Origin: an uncultured Hyphomonas sp.
GTDB lineage: Bacteria > Pseudomonadota > Alphaproteobacteria > Caulobacterales > Hyphomonadaceae
Length of the DNA stretch: 64,000 bases
Direction: 5' to 3'
Assembly: GCF_963678195.1 (NCBI RefSeq)
Contig: NZ_OY782759.1
Span: 2,666,001-2,730,000 of the forward strand
The notes under the pieces are model-generated. The model had not been told where the DNA came from and searched no databases. It saw only the letters and a list, made by a program, of their open reading frames with translations. Of the stretch, positions 63,593-64,000 are shown piece by piece; within the stretch, counting starts at the first letter, position 1, and the number at the start of each line of letters is the position of its first letter. The translations under genes and the position numbers were made by a program.

Positions 63593-64000
63593 CTACAAAT
63601 CCTTCTGTGACGCGTAAGACTTTGCCCGGGAAGTTCCTGAGCGCATCAGGGGCGATCGAATTTCTTGCGTGGCCTTATCTCTTGGCGTTGGTCGGACGAG
63701 CTCAGGGGTTTCGGCCTTTACGAGATGGCTGTAGCGGTCTCGGATCAGACTAGTAATTTTGCCGCTTTGGAACTTGCATTCAGCAATCGCCGCCACGGGC
63801 ACGACTTCCAGAGCGGTGCTTGCCAGAAAGACTTCGCTGGCATGCCCCATCGTTCCTGTTCCAATGTAGCGCTCGTAGACACTTAGGTTTTCGTGCCTCG
63901 CAATATCAATAATTATCTGTCGCGTGACCTCATTACCAAGTCCATCCACCTTGGGAGTGTGGAGCGCGCCTGCGCCGACAAAGAATATGTTTGCGCGCGT
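63593..64000 (-). CDS. Class IV aminotransferase (branched-chain-type), C-terminal part (runs off right edge)
   Basis: The visible 135 codons carry the C-terminal features of PLP-dependent class IV aminotransferases: [43 protein letters not shown] and [20 protein letters not shown]. The PLP-Lys part is outside the window. Co-directional with leuC, leuD and leuB, so the last step of leucine formation or the first of its breakdown is likely. The C-terminal tail is longer and more basic than usual (ends ASQKDL). Confidence 0.85.
   Translation of the reverse strand, partial: TRANIFFVGAGALHTPKVDGLGNEVTRQIIIDIARHENLSVYERYIGTGTMGHASEVFLASTALEVVPVAAIAECKFQSGKITSLIRDRYSHLVKAETPELVRPTPRDKATQEIRSPLMRSGTSRAKSYASQKDL

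Noticed and set aside
1..64000. CRISPR arrays, rRNA genes, insertion sequences and transposase genes
   Set aside because: No regularly spaced repeats, rRNA signatures, DDE-type transposases or terminal inverted repeats with target duplications were seen.

Overview
The window looks like a chromosomal segment of an alphaproteobacterium, most likely of the Caulobacterales/Hyphomonadaceae type. The evidence is a GC-rich backbone, a DUF3126 gene, a tamA-tamB pair, a lipid desaturase of the CarF type and an OmpA/BON plus helix-hairpin-helix pair. I could not run database searches, so taxonomy and families rest on recognised motifs.

Left part (1 to about 33.5 kb): ordinary chromosomal genes with strong third-position GC. 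In order: an amidohydrolase start, a secreted unknown protein, purD, small unknowns, a CarF/TMEM189-type lipid desaturase, a methyltransferase, xseA, DUF3126, then a three-gene envelope operon headed by a secreted caspase-fold/FGE-fold fusion (9.7-13.2 kb). Next come a membrane coiled-coil protein with a helix-hairpin-helix end beside an OmpA/BON protein, a phytochelatin-synthase-like peptidase, cysE, a TetR-regulated RND efflux operon, a nitroreductase, queF with a Ca2+/Na+ antiporter, tamAB, an XRE regulator and a LysR regulator.

Boundary (33.52-33.57 kb): the minus strand carries only the 3' half of a tRNA-Thr gene (anticodon loop to CCA). This is the expected scar of an element integrated into a tRNA gene. 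Everything to its right looks different: lower GC, mixed strands, long AT-richer spacers and several dead gene fragments.

Right part (33.6-64 kb): a catabolic island, probably continuing past the window. It holds an alpha/beta hydrolase, a divergent homogentisate-dioxygenase-like enzyme, a beta-oxidation set (acyl-CoA dehydrogenase, MaoC hydratase, crotonase, SCP-x-type thiolase, SDR, two MDR oxidoreductases), an AraC regulator next to a Rieske oxygenase, two acyl-CoA ligases, a thioredoxin-fold peroxiredoxin, DUF1330, a TetR regulator, a two-component flavin monooxygenase (oxygenase and reductase 7 kb apart), a 6-oxocamphor-hydrolase-like C-C hydrolase, a TonB receptor, a periplasmic metallo-beta-lactamase-fold hydrolase, and a leuB/leuD/leuC/aminotransferase operon. 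The gene content fits uptake, oxygenation, ring opening and CoA-dependent degradation of an aromatic or alicyclic compound whose identity I cannot name.

The most striking direct observation is that the monooxygenase and its likely flavin reductase, on opposite strands, share a homologous promoter, leader and first ~28 codons. Fossils of a second tetR, a nitronate monooxygenase and a second leuB show that the island was assembled by repeated duplication and loss.
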